This document shows, piece by piece, positions 43,233-52,435 of a stretch of 64,000 nucleotides of DNA (position 1 is the first letter of the stretch; every line of letters begins with the position of its first letter). This DNA is from Bifidobacterium lemurum (GTDB lineage Bacteria > Actinomycetota > Actinomycetes > Actinomycetales > Bifidobacteriaceae): positions 2,728,001 through 2,792,000 of the forward strand of contig NZ_CP062948.1 in NCBI RefSeq assembly GCF_014898175.1, read 5' to 3'. The notes under the pieces were generated by a model. That model had not been told where the DNA came from, did not search any database, and saw only the letters and a program-made list of their open reading frames with translations. Both the position numbers and the translations under genes were made by a program.

Positions 43233-43278
43233 CAGGCAATAGAGCGGATCTAGCAACGGCCGGTCGGCCGATCGGATC

Positions 43279-46179
43279 TCACTCGTCGGAGGGGACAGGG
43301 ATCGCGCCTTCTTCGCGACGACGGCGGATGAAGCGCCGGATGGACACGACCTCAAGTCCGACGGTCAGCAGCGCGAGTGCCCCCACCGCGACCCAGGTGA
43401 TGGTCTGCCAGATCGGAATCGTCCGTTCGGGCTCTCCGTTCTCGTAGTGGTAGCTGTTGACCGCGGTGTACAGGATGTTGTGCGCCGCGTTGCGCATGGC
43501 GATCATCGAAGTGGCGGAACGGTCGGTCACGTGGTTGGTCACGTCCGTGGTGGAGAGCATGATGTCGTTGCCGTTGCGGATCATCTGGTCAGCGTTCTGG
43601 AAGCCGAAGCCCGCGAAGTAGTCGGAGAGCACCATGCCGTTGAAGCCCCATTCGTCGCGCAGCACGGTCTGCTGCAACGGAGCGTAGGCGGCGGCGTAGG
43701 TCACGCCGATGTAGTTGTAGGCGCTCATCACGGCCTGCGCGCCGCCGTCCTTGACGGACATCTCGAAGGGCTTGAGATAGGCTTCGCGGATGGCCTGCTC
43801 GTTCGACCATGTGGTGAGCATCGACCAACGGTTGGTTTCCTGGTCGTTGAGTGCGAAATGCTTCATGAAGGAGTACACGCCGCGCGAGCGGGCACCTGCC
43901 ACTTCGGTGGCCGCCATCGTGCCGGTGAGCAGCGGATCCTCCGAATAGTATTCGAAGTTGCGGCCGCCGAACGCGGAGCGATGCAGATTCATGCTCGGCG
44001 CGTACCAGCCGGAGGCATCCATGTCGTGGGCCATGTCGCCGATGATCTCGCCGAACTCGCGGGCCAGATCCTGGTTCCAGGTGCAGGCGAACGAGGTGGA
44101 TGAGGGGAAGCCCACGGAGCCGACTCCGGTGAAGTTGTTGTTCAGCGAGGCCGGGCCGTCGAGGTCGGTGAGCGCGATCTTGCCGATGGAGTCGATGGCC
44201 TGGGTACCGTAGCCGCCGAGCGCGATCAGCGTGTCCATCTCGTCGAAGGTGAGCTGGTCGAGCAGGTCGTCCCAACGCTCGTCGTCGTAGTCGGCGCCGT
44301 ACAGGTCGGCCAGGCGTATGCCGTTGTCGGCGCCGGTGGTCGGCATCACGTCGTCCGCGTTGTTGTGGTCGGCTGGGTCGTAGGAGCCGTTGTTCTCGAA
44401 GTTGGCTTTGTATTCGTCCGCCAGCGAGTAGGTGCTCGGCGCGGCGGTGGCCTCGGCGTAGTTCGCGAATCCGTCGGCGCGGCTCAGATAGGTCACGTCG
44501 CCGGCCGCGTCGTCGAACTGGTTGGTGGCGGCGACCTGGTCGTCGGAGCGCGGGTTGGACTCGTCGTAGACGATGGTCTCGTCCACGGTCACGGTCCGCT
44601 CGTCGATCACGGTATGCGAATCGGTGTTGATGGACACCACGTAGTCGCCCTGTTCGAGCACGTACGCTTCGGCGTCGTTCTCGTCGTAGGAGGCCATGTC
44701 CTCGTCGGCGAACTCGACGGTCAGCGTCTGCGATTCGCCCGGGGCGAGCTCGTCGGTTTTGTCGAAGGCCACCAGATTCGCGGAGGCCTTTTCGATGCCG
44801 CCGTTGGTGTAGGGCGGGTTGTAGTAGACCTCGACCACATCCTTGCCGGCCACGTCGCCCGTGTTGGTCACGGTCACGTCGAAGCTGATCGTGCCGTCGG
44901 AGTCATAGGTCACGTCGCCCATCTCTTGGCTGAAGGTGGTGTAGCTCAGGCCGTAACCGAACGGATAGAGCACGGCTTCGTCGTAGTCGATGAGGCCTTC
45001 GTCGGCGGCGGTCTCGTAGAACTTGTAGCCGATGTAGATGCCCTCCACATAGTTGACGAAGGTGGGCACAGCGTTGGCCGCGAACGGGTCGTCCTCGGGG
45101 ATCTGGAACTCGTCCATATTGTCGAATTCGAAGTCTCCGAAGTTGTTGAAGCTGGGGGTGGCGGTCAGGTCGCGCACGAAGGTGTCGGAGGTTTTACCGG
45201 AGGGGTTCACGTCACCGGCGAGCACCGCGCCGAGCGAGGTGAATCCGGCCTGTCCGGCGGGCGGACACCATAGCACGGAGGTGATCTGCGGATAGTCGTC
45301 GAGGAAGTCGAGCTGGAAGGTGTTCGCGCCGTTGTAGACCAGCGTGACGTTCTCGAAGTTCGAGGTGACCAGATCGATCATGTCGCGTTCGGTCTGGCTG
45401 AGCTGCAGGAAGTGCTCGCCGGCCTGATAATCCTCGTAATCCTCGGAGTTGTTGGTGTAGGTGACTCCTTCGGCCTTCATGTCGGTTGGCAGGTCGGCGC
45501 CCTCGCCGCCCACGCGGGCGAGCACGATGACGGCGGTGTCGGAGAAGTCGACGGCGTCGGCGATGAGATCGTCGCCGTACTGCGCGGTTGGCACCTCGGG
45601 CAGCGTCCAATCCTGGGCGAACAGGCTGACTTCAGGACGATCGGCACGGTAGGAGGCGTACAGGTCGGTGAGATCCTGGTTGACGGTGAATCCCGCCTGC
45701 TCGAGTCCGTCGATCAGCGAGACGGTGGGATAGGTGTCCGACAGCGCGCCGGATCCGGTGCCGCCGTACACGGGATTGGTGGAGGCCCAGCCGAACACGT
45801 TGATGTTGCCGGCGGACAGCGGCAGGGCTCCGTCATCGTTCTTCAGCATGGTGATGGCCTCGTCTTGGATGCGCGGACCGAGGTCGTTGGCCGCGGCGAC
45901 CGTGCTCTCCTGCAGCGTATGGCGCTCGGCGGTGGCGTTGTTCAGCAGGCTGAACAACGGTCCGTACAGCATCAGCGTCACGGCGACCACGGCGGCGACC
46001 AGCACTGCGAGCCAGGTCTCGCCATGAACCAGTTTGCGCACGGACGTGGCCCGCACAGTGCGCGTGTTGACGGCGACCGTCACGACGATGCCGACGATCA
46101 GCGCGATGCCGATCGCGATGAGATGCGGAGCCACGGATGCGAGCACGTTGATCACATCGCTCCAATTGATACTGAGCAT
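43279..46179 (-). CDS. Membrane-anchored, circularly permuted GH3 glycosidase (1)
   Basis: The 966-residue product has the GH3 domains in permuted order. After two N-terminal membrane segments (about 17-36 and 55-75) comes the GH3 C-terminal domain (LKNDDGALPLSAGNINVFGW), then a fibronectin III-like domain (ISFDVTVTNTGDVAGKDVVE), then the catalytic barrel (IALTDLDGPASLNNNFTGVG). The nucleophile is probably D853 in MVLSDYFAGFG. One more membrane segment (about 924-947) and a basic tail end it. The catalytic part should face outward. Permuted GH3 enzymes are known beta-glucosidases; the substrate here is open. It is divergent from the carboxylesterase gene. Confidence 0.9.
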   Translation of the reverse strand: MLSINWSDVINVLASVAPHLIAIGIALIVGIVVTVAVNTRTVRATSVRKLVHGETWLAVLVAAVVAVTLMLYGPLFSLLNNATAERHTLQESTVAAANDLGPRIQDEAITMLKNDDGALPLSAGNINVFGWASTNPVYGGTGSGALSDTYPTVSLIDGLEQAGFTVNQDLTDLYASYRADRPEVSLFAQDWTLPEVPTAQYGDDLIADAVDFSDTAVIVLARVGGEGADLPTDMKAEGVTYTNNSEDYEDYQAGEHFLQLSQTERDMIDLVTSNFENVTLVYNGANTFQLDFLDDYPQITSVLWCPPAGQAGFTSLGAVLAGDVNPSGKTSDTFVRDLTATPSFNNFGDFEFDNMDEFQIPEDDPFAANAVPTFVNYVEGIYIGYKFYETAADEGLIDYDEAVLYPFGYGLSYTTFSQEMGDVTYDSDGTISFDVTVTNTGDVAGKDVVEVYYNPPYTNGGIEKASANLVAFDKTDELAPGESQTLTVEFADEDMASYDENDAEAYVLEQGDYVVSINTDSHTVIDERTVTVDETIVYDESNPRSDDQVAATNQFDDAAGDVTYLSRADGFANYAEATAAPSTYSLADEYKANFENNGSYDPADHNNADDVMPTTGADNGIRLADLYGADYDDERWDDLLDQLTFDEMDTLIALGGYGTQAIDSIGKIALTDLDGPASLNNNFTGVGSVGFPSSTSFACTWNQDLAREFGEIIGDMAHDMDASGWYAPSMNLHRSAFGGRNFEYYSEDPLLTGTMAATEVAGARSRGVYSFMKHFALNDQETNRWSMLTTWSNEQAIREAYLKPFEMSVKDGGAQAVMSAYNYIGVTYAAAYAPLQQTVLRDEWGFNGMVLSDYFAGFGFQNADQMIRNGNDIMLSTTDVTNHVTDRSATSMIAMRNAAHNILYTAVNSYHYENGEPERTIPIWQTITWVAVGALALLTVGLEVVSIRRFIRRRREEGAIPVPSDE

Positions 46180-46298
46180 CTGCTCTCTCCTTTGAGTTGC
46201 GTTGGGATTGACCGGCCCACCGGCATGCCGATGGACGGCGGGCGGTGGGGAGATGCTGCCATGCTAAGGCGGACGCCCGGCTGTCGTCTCGCGAACCC

Positions 46299-46316
46299 TT
46301 GCATTGGGCTATGCAA
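46299..46316. promoter_or_regulatory. Dyad between GH3 (1) and carboxylesterase
   Basis: TTGCAT (46299-46304) and ATGCAA (46311-46316) flank TGGGCT within the 278-bp divergent intergenic space. It may be a shared operator for the two divergent genes. Confidence 0.45.
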
Positions 46317-46457
46317 ATAATGAATAGCCTGATGCAGGTTTCTTATAGGCGGAACGGGTAGCGAGCTTACGGGGCAGCAGCATCAATCCATACGCTTGAC
46401 GCATATTCTCACGACATATTCGTCGAGAAAGCGAATCAGGAACGAGGTCTTGCCATC

Positions 46458-48053
46458 ATGAACGCATCCACACGCCAGCCGATGAGTCGTAAGAAGAAAA
46501 TAGCGATCATCGTCACATCCATCGTGGCGGTGCTCGTTGTCGTCGCCCTTGTCATCGTCGCCGTCATTCGTCGGAACTTCCCATAGCCGCCGGCCTATCA
46601 GGATCTGCCAGCCTCGTCCAGCACCGTCGTGCGCACCGAAGCGGGCGACGTGCAGGGCGCCATGCAAGGCGACGTGTACCGATATCTCGGCGTGCCTTAC
46701 GCGCGGGCGACCGAACGCTTCGTTCCCGCCGAGGAGGTGGAGCCATGGGATGGCGTGCTCACCACCAATTCCTATGGGGCGACCTCACCGCAGGGATCCA
46801 TGCTTGGCATGTCCGCGTCCGAAGACGACGATACGGCCGACAACAACCGCCAGAATCTGAACATCTGGACGCCCGGCATCAACGACGGCGAGCGCCGCCC
46901 GGTGATGGTGTGGCTGCACGGCGGCGGGTTCTCCACCGGATCGGCCAACGAGCGCAACTATGACGGCGCGAACCTCAGCGCCAGCGGCGACGTGGTCGTG
47001 GTGGGCGTCAACCACCGTCTCAACGTGTTCGGCCATCTCGACCTGTCCGCGTACGGCGAGAAATACGCGGATTCCGGCAACGTGGGACTCACCGACATCA
47101 TCGCCGCCCTCGAATGGATCCAGGAGAACATCGATTACTTCGGCGGCGACCCAAGCAACGTGACCCTGTTCGGGCAATCCGGCGGCGGCGCCAAACAGCT
47201 CGCCTTGATGAGCGCGCCGAGCGCCAAGGGACTGTTCGGCAAAGCCATCGTGCAAAGCGGCGCCACCGAGACGATGGGCGTCACCTTCGCCACCAAGGAG
47301 CAGAGCCAATCGTTGACCGAGCACCTGCTCGACAATCTGAACATCACCGCCGAGAACATCGACGACCTGCAAACCGTTTCGGTGTCCGACCTTCAGGATG
47401 CCGCGACCGCCGCGCTGCAGACCACCGCGGACGAATACCGGATTCCCGCTCCTTTGGGCGATGGCTATCAGATGGAGTGGGGGCCGGTGGTGGACGGCGA
47501 CTTCCTGCCCACGAACCCCGTCACCGACGATTCCTTCGCGGCCGCGGGCGAGGATGTGACGTTGCTGATCGGCAGCAATCTCAACGAATGGACTGGTATG
47601 AGCGCCCCGACCGACGTACCGCAAGACAACGCCGACGCCATCGCGGCGGCCGTCGAAGAAGCGTATCCCAACGTTGGCGGGCTCGAAGCCAGCCGGGTGG
47701 ATACGCTGATCCGTCTGCCGATGCTCAAGATCATGTCGCATAAGGCCGATCAGGGAGGGGCGGACGTGTACGCCTACGTGTTCACCCACTCCAACGGCGT
47801 GATGGGGTCGTATCACGGCGCGGAGATCCCCTACGTCTTCGACAACGTCAGCGGCGATGCCTTGGCCGACCACATCAGCCAGGCATGGGTGAGTTTCGCG
47901 CGCACCGGCGTGCCCGCCGCGGACGGATTGCCCGAATGGGAGCCCTATACCCGCGAGTCCGGCACGACCATGCTGCTCGACGACGACAGCGAGCTGGTCC
48001 ACCACCACGACCAGGCGCTGATGTCCCTGCTCGCGCCGGATTACCAGTACTGA
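46458..48053 (+). pseudogene. Membrane-anchored type-B carboxylesterase interrupted by in-frame TAG
   Basis: From the ATG at 46458 the frame reads MNASTRQPMSRKKKIAIIVT, then a hydrophobic anchor to VIRRNFP, then TAG (46584-46586). In the same frame it continues PPAYQDLPASSSTVVRTEAG and an intact type-B carboxylesterase: oxyanion WLHGGGFSTGS, nucleophile serine in TLFGQSGGGAKQ, later acid and histidine (PYVFDNVSG region). No frameshift is needed. The codon after TAG starts the proline-rich linker. The only start beyond it is a GTG at 46629 lacking a ribosome site. So the gene is either a one-mutation pseudogene or relies on readthrough. Carboxylesterases cleave esters of plant or host compounds. 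Confidence 0.8.
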
Positions 48054-48071
48054 AGTGTGGCGCGTCACCGA

Positions 48072-48102
48072 CTTGACCGGCAGCCGCTACCGTCTCTTAT
48101 AC
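48072..48102 (+). promoter_or_regulatory. MerR-type promoter, site 4
   Basis: -35 TTGACC (48072-48077), 19-bp spacer, -10 TATACT (48097-48102). The dyad CCGGCAGCCGCTACCGT (48076-48092) is the least symmetric of the five, but the -10 is the best. It lies 39 bp before the alpha/beta hydrolase start at 48141. Confidence 0.8.
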
Positions 48103-48140
48103 TCAGCGGTAACACGATTATCAGCGAGGAGGCAGTCATC

Positions 48141-48896
48141 ATGATGCGGACCGAAGAGACATGGGTGGACGGAGGAAACGGACGCGTCTTCGTCGAACTG
48201 CATCATCCGGAACATGCCGACGGCGAATTGCCGACGGTGATCTACTCGCACGGTTTCGGCGGCTCCCATCAAGGTGGACTGCGGTACGCGCAGGCGCTGA
48301 CCGAACGAGGGTTCCTGGTCGCGTGCCTTGATTTTCGAGGAGGCAGCCCATCCAGCCGAAGCGACGGATCCACTCTCGACATGACCGTCTTCACCGAGCG
48401 GGACGACCTGAACGCGGTGATCGACGCCATGCTTCGACGCGACGACGTGGATCGTAACAACCTGTTTCTTTTCGGATACAGCCAAGGCGGTGTGGTGTCG
48501 GCCCTCACGGCCGCCGCAAGACCGGACGCCGTCGCGGCGATGGTGTTGTCGTCGCCGGCCTTCTCTCTGGTGGATGACGCGAATCGCCTCTTCCCCGACA
48601 AGAACGATATTCCAGAGTCCTACTTCCATATGCTGATGGATGTGGGGCACGACTATTTCGCCAGTGTGAACGGGTTTGACGTGTTCAACGCCATTTCCGG
48701 CTACGAGGGAGACGTGCTGATCATCCATGGCGACGGCGACACACTGGTGCCGATATCCGCATCCCGAAAAGCGGCCGAAGCGTTGCCTCACGCCACTCTA
48801 GAGACGCTGAGGGGTGCCGGACATGCCTACTCCCCCGATGCCGCGAATCACGCCACCGAGCTTATTTGCGATTTTCTCGCGCGCCGCGTGTCTTGA
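48141..48896 (+). CDS. Alpha/beta hydrolase
   Basis: The 251-residue cytosolic hydrolase has the oxyanion motif YSHGFGGSHQGG, nucleophile serine in FLFGYSQGGVVSAL (GYSQGG), aspartate in IIHGDGDTLVPIS and histidine in RGAGHAYSPDA, the complete triad of the DLH/acyl esterase-like fold. The start at 48141 follows GAGGAGG. It is controlled by MerR-type promoter site 4, and the next gene by site 5 that begins 2 bp after its stop codon. Candidate substrates are small esters such as feruloyl or acetyl esters or thioester adducts; none is proven. Confidence 0.92.
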   Translation: MMRTEETWVDGGNGRVFVELHHPEHADGELPTVIYSHGFGGSHQGGLRYAQALTERGFLVACLDFRGGSPSSRSDGSTLDMTVFTERDDLNAVIDAMLRRDDVDRNNLFLFGYSQGGVVSALTAAARPDAVAAMVLSSPAFSLVDDANRLFPDKNDIPESYFHMLMDVGHDYFASVNGFDVFNAISGYEGDVLIIHGDGDTLVPISASRKAAEALPHATLETLRGAGHAYSPDAANHATELICDFLARRVS

Positions 48897-48897
48897 T

Positions 48898-48928
48898 TTG
48901 ACCGGTAACGGCTACCGGAGAATATCGT
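48898..48928 (+). promoter_or_regulatory. MerR-type promoter, site 5
   Basis: -35 TTGACC (48898-48903), 19-bp spacer, -10 TATCGT (48923-48928). The dyad CCGGTAACGGCTACCGG spans 48902-48918. It starts right after the hydrolase stop codon and lies 62 bp before the alcohol dehydrogenase start. Confidence 0.88.
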
Positions 48929-48989
48929 CGGTCCCGTATCCCAACGACGCTCCGCCAGTGGAGCGCGAACGATAGAAGGAGTGCGGACT

Positions 48990-50039
48990 ATGACTATGAA
49001 AGCAGCCGTATTTGTGGAACCTGGCGTCATGGAGGTCCACGACGTGCCGGAGCCTGCGATCGAGAAGCCGACCGACGCCATCGTGCGCGTGCTCGACGCA
49101 TGCGTGTGCGGGTCGGATCTGTGGTGGTTCCGAGGCATCTCCCAGCGCCAGCACGGCTCGCTCGCCGGACATGAGGCCATCGGCATCGTCGAGAAGGTTG
49201 GTACCGACGTGCGCGAAATCAAGCCGGGCGATTTCGTCATCGTGCCCTTCACCCACGGCTGCGGCCGCTGCGCCGCATGCAAGGCCGGGTTCGACGCCGA
49301 CTGCCCCAATGTGGAGCCGGGCGGCAACGCCGGCTATCAGGCCGAGGTCATGCGCGCGATCAACGCGGACGGCGCGTTGATCAGGATTCCCGGAACGCCG
49401 GATGACTATTCCGCTGATATGCGCGCCTCGCTGCTCGCCCTGTCCGACGTGATGGCCACCGGTTATCACGCCGCCGTGAGCGCCGAGGTCAAGCCCGGCG
49501 ACACCGCCGTGGTGTTCGGCGACGGCGCGGTGGGACTGTGCGGTGTGCTGGGCGCGAGAATGCTCGGCGCGGAACGCATCATCGCCATGAGCCGCCATAC
49601 CGACCGTCAGGCCGTAGCGTGCGAGTTCGGCGCCACCGACGTCGTGCCGGAACGCGGCGACGAGGCGGTGGAGCGTGTGATGGAACTCACCGGCGGCGAC
49701 GGCGCCGACGCCGTGCTCGAATGCGTCGGCTCGGAGCAGTCCACGCTGACCGCTCTGGCCGTCGCCCGCGCGGGTGCCACGATCGGACGCGTGGGCGTGC
49801 CGCATATCGATGCCGCGAAATTGGACGTCAACGCACTGTTCTGGCGCAACGTTGGCCTTAAGGGCGGCCCCGCCTCGGTGATCACCTACGACAGGAACGT
49901 GCTGCTGGACGCCGTGCTCGACGGCCGCATCGAGCCGGGCAAGGTGTTCACCGTCTCCTTCGACCTCGACCATGTGCAGGACGCCTACCAGGCGATGGAC
50001 GAGCGCCGCGCCATCAAATCCCTGATCCATGTCGGCTGA
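48990..50039 (+). CDS. Zinc-dependent alcohol dehydrogenase (medium-chain)
   Basis: An NAD(P)-dependent MDR alcohol/aldehyde oxidoreductase of 349 residues. Catalytic zinc ligands are in ACVCGSDLWWFRG and AGHEAIGIV; the structural zinc loop is CGRCAACKAGFDADC; the Rossmann nucleotide-binding motif is VVFGDGAVGLCGVLGARMLG. The start MTMKAAVFVEPG at 48990 is downstream of AGAAGGAG. It is under MerR-type promoter site 5, the combination expected for AdhR/NmlR-type regulators that induce ADH under aldehyde stress. It probably reduces reactive aldehydes to alcohols. Confidence 0.95.
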   Translation: MTMKAAVFVEPGVMEVHDVPEPAIEKPTDAIVRVLDACVCGSDLWWFRGISQRQHGSLAGHEAIGIVEKVGTDVREIKPGDFVIVPFTHGCGRCAACKAGFDADCPNVEPGGNAGYQAEVMRAINADGALIRIPGTPDDYSADMRASLLALSDVMATGYHAAVSAEVKPGDTAVVFGDGAVGLCGVLGARMLGAERIIAMSRHTDRQAVACEFGATDVVPERGDEAVERVMELTGGDGADAVLECVGSEQSTLTALAVARAGATIGRVGVPHIDAAKLDVNALFWRNVGLKGGPASVITYDRNVLLDAVLDGRIEPGKVFTVSFDLDHVQDAYQAMDERRAIKSLIHVG

Positions 50040-50249
50040 GACGCCTGAGCCCGCCGGCCCCACGCGTGGGCCGTTGGCCGTCATTCGCCAACGCACGACG
50101 ATTGATGGCCGAGTCCCACGCGCATTATGCGCAAAAGGCATGCGGTTCCATATTGTCCGCACATTTGATGAGCCATCGCCGTTCACCGTATGCTGACGGC
50201 ACATCCTTCACGGATGAGACACCCAAACCCCGTAGATTAAGGATCCATC

Positions 50250-50882
50250 ATGAAGAAGTTCACCACCGTGGCGCTCAGTCTGGCACTCGTCGCAAGCCTC
50301 GCCGGCTGCGGCTCTTCAACGGATTCCGTGCAATCATCGACGGATTCCGCGCAGAACGACTCAGGTTCGTCCACGGACACGTCCGAACCCGTCACCGATG
50401 CCACCGTTCTGGTGGCCTACTATTCGGCCACCGGCACCACCGCGGCCGTGGCTGAGCAGATCGCCGCGGCGACCGGAGGCGACCTGTTCGAGATCGAGGC
50501 GGCGGATCCGTATTCCGATGACGATTTGGATTGGACCGACAGCGACAGCCGCGTTTCGCGCGAGCACGACGACCCCGGCAGCAGGGACGTGGAGCTCGTC
50601 TCCGCTGCCGTCGACGGTTGGGATTCCTATGACGTCGTGTTCATCGGCTACCCAATCTGGTGGGGCATCGCCGCATGGCCCACCAGCAGCTTCGTCGCGG
50701 CGAACGACTTCACCGGCAAGACGGTGGTGCCGTTCTGCACTTCGGCCAGCTCGGGACTCGGTTCGAGCGGCAGTCAACTGGCCGAGCTCGCCGGTACCGG
50801 AGACTGGCTGGAGGGGCAGCGTTTCGGCTCCTCGACCTCGGATGACGACGTTCGCTCGTGGGTTGAAGGCCTTGGCCTATGA
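50250..50882 (+). CDS. Lipoprotein flavodoxin (2)
   Basis: The 210-residue product has a signal peptide with lipobox SLAGC (about residues 16-20). An S/T/D-rich linker follows, then flavodoxin_4: VLVAYYSATGTTAAVAEQIA (FMN phosphate loop SATGTT), GWDSYDVVFIGYPIWWGIAA and KTVVPFCTSASSGLGSSG. It is close to the proteins at 38337 and 40207. Its TGA overlaps the start of the transmembrane flavocytochrome gene (ATGA, 50879-50882), tight translational coupling that suggests the two proteins are electron partners on the outer face. No MerR-type site is seen upstream. Confidence 0.95.
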   Translation: MKKFTTVALSLALVASLAGCGSSTDSVQSSTDSAQNDSGSSTDTSEPVTDATVLVAYYSATGTTAAVAEQIAAATGGDLFEIEAADPYSDDDLDWTDSDSRVSREHDDPGSRDVELVSAAVDGWDSYDVVFIGYPIWWGIAAWPTSSFVAANDFTGKTVVPFCTSASSGLGSSGSQLAELAGTGDWLEGQRFGSSTSDDDVRSWVEGLGL

Positions 50883-52168
50883 GCGCATCCCATCGCCTAA
50901 GTCTGATTGTGCCTCTTGTCTGGATCGCACTGCTGGTTGTGATTCCGGCGACGCTGGTGGCGGTGTTCGTCGTCTGCGCGCCGGCGATGATCGCCGCGCT
51001 GATTCCGCGCATCGCCGCAGGGCTCGTCGCCTACGTGTGGATGCTGGAGGCCATCGTGCTCGCCACGCGCCCGCATTGGCTGGACCGTCTGATCGGACTG
51101 CCGAAGATGTATATGATGCATGGCGTGCTGGGCGTGCTGGCTTTGGTGTTCGCGTTCCTTCACCAGCTTGATTTGCCGTCCGCCGGACTGACCCAGCTGA
51201 CCGGTCAGGTCGCGTTCTATATGCTGTTGGCGCTGGTGGTGGTCGCGTTGGTCACGATGGCGGGTTGGATTTCGGAGCGTTTCGCTCCGGCCAAGGCGCT
51301 GCGGCGGGCGATCGAACGCGTGGGCCGGCATGAGGTCAACGTGTGGCTGCACCGCCTGCTGATCGTGGCGACCGCCATCGTGGTCGTGCATTTCAATCTC
51401 GTCTGGTATTTCACGATGATGCCGGCGTTCGTCGCCACGGCGAACGCCTATGCCGCCGTTGTGGCGGCCGTGTATGTGTGGGTGAAATTCCGCGACCGTG
51501 TTCTGGCACCGCAAGGCAGGGTCGTCGACATTCGCAGGCTTTCCGGCGATGTGTGGAGTCTCGAGGTGCGTGTTTCCGCATTGGCCGACTCGTGGGAGGA
51601 GGGCGATTTCGTATTCCTACGCTTCCCCGGGGTCAAAGGCATGGGCGAATACCATCCGTTCTCCATCATGAACCGGCCGAATACGGTCGGCCTGATGACG
51701 TTCGCCATCCGTGCCGACGGTGATTTCACTAAGCTGCTCGGCACTTCCATAAGCAAAGGGATGCGGGTCGCCATGCTGCGTCCGTTCGGACGCTACCGCC
51801 GGTTCTTGGAGGAACGTGGGAGCGGACGACCTGTGGTCATCTACGCCGGAGGCATCGGCGTGACGCCGCTGATACCGGTGGCCCAGTACTGCACCGAACA
51901 TGGCCGCAAGGTGACCATGCTGTATTCCGCACGCACGCCCGACGATCTCATCGGACAGGACGAGCTGACCGCATGGGCGGCGGAATCGGCAAGCACGCTG
52001 CGTCTGCTGGTCGGCCAGTTCAGCGAACAGGAGCTCGCCGACGCGACCAGGCCCGACGCCCTGTATCTGATCGGAGGCCCCTCCCCCATGCTGCGCGCGA
52101 TCACAACGATGCTGCGCCGCAACGGCGTGCGCAGATCGGATATCTTCACCGAACCGTTCACCTGGTAA
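50879..52168 (+). CDS. Ferric reductase-like transmembrane flavocytochrome
   Basis: The 429-residue protein has six hydrophobic segments and then an FNR-type reductase domain. Four histidines in two helices, H81 and H95 (HGVLGVLALVFAFLH) and H158 and H171 (HRLLIVATAIVVVH), have the spacing of the two bis-His hemes of FRE/NOX proteins. FAD is bound by HPFSIMNRP (259-267) and NAD(P)H by AGGIGVTP (323-330), ending GGPSPMLRAITTML and FTEPF. It moves electrons from cytosolic NAD(P)H across the membrane; the flavodoxin lipoprotein overlapping upstream is the obvious acceptor. Alternatives are ferric iron or quinone reduction. Confidence 0.92.
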   Translation: MSASHRLSLIVPLVWIALLVVIPATLVAVFVVCAPAMIAALIPRIAAGLVAYVWMLEAIVLATRPHWLDRLIGLPKMYMMHGVLGVLALVFAFLHQLDLPSAGLTQLTGQVAFYMLLALVVVALVTMAGWISERFAPAKALRRAIERVGRHEVNVWLHRLLIVATAIVVVHFNLVWYFTMMPAFVATANAYAAVVAAVYVWVKFRDRVLAPQGRVVDIRRLSGDVWSLEVRVSALADSWEEGDFVFLRFPGVKGMGEYHPFSIMNRPNTVGLMTFAIRADGDFTKLLGTSISKGMRVAMLRPFGRYRRFLEERGSGRPVVIYAGGIGVTPLIPVAQYCTEHGRKVTMLYSARTPDDLIGQDELTAWAAESASTLRLLVGQFSEQELADATRPDALYLIGGPSPMLRAITTMLRRNGVRRSDIFTEPFTW

Positions 52169-52293
52169 GAGAGCTCCTTCGTCCGCCATCTCAGACCTCT
52201 CAGCGAAGTCTCGCCCCGCCCTGCCTTTAAGCTCGCTCTCGTTATCCTGAGTGCCCTTTTCACCATCCTGAGCGGGCACGCCCATTCTCTTCT

Positions 52294-52395
52294 GTCATCC
52301 TGAGCGGAGCGCAGCGGAGTCGAAGGATCTCATGGATGGGGGTGGCCGTTATGAGATCCTTCGACTCCGACCTAGCGGCCTCCGCTCAGGATGAC
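52294..52395. repeat. Dispersed repeat, inverted pair
   Basis: GTCATCCTGAGCGGAGCGCA continuing to GGATCTCAT (52294-52333) faces ATGAGATCCTTCGACTCCGA continuing to CTCAGGATGACG (52351-52395). Weaker fragments precede it from 52241. It lies between the convergent flavocytochrome and SnoaL-like genes. Confidence 0.85.
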
Positions 52396-52435
52396 GTGAT
52401 GATTCGCGCTGAATGGCGGAGGCGCGAACAACGAT

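Noticed and set aside
46209..46240. Sixth MerR-type promoter (TTGACCGGCCCACCGG) upstream of GH3
   Set aside because: The dyad is not formed, the -10 is missing and the orientation does not point to the GH3 gene.
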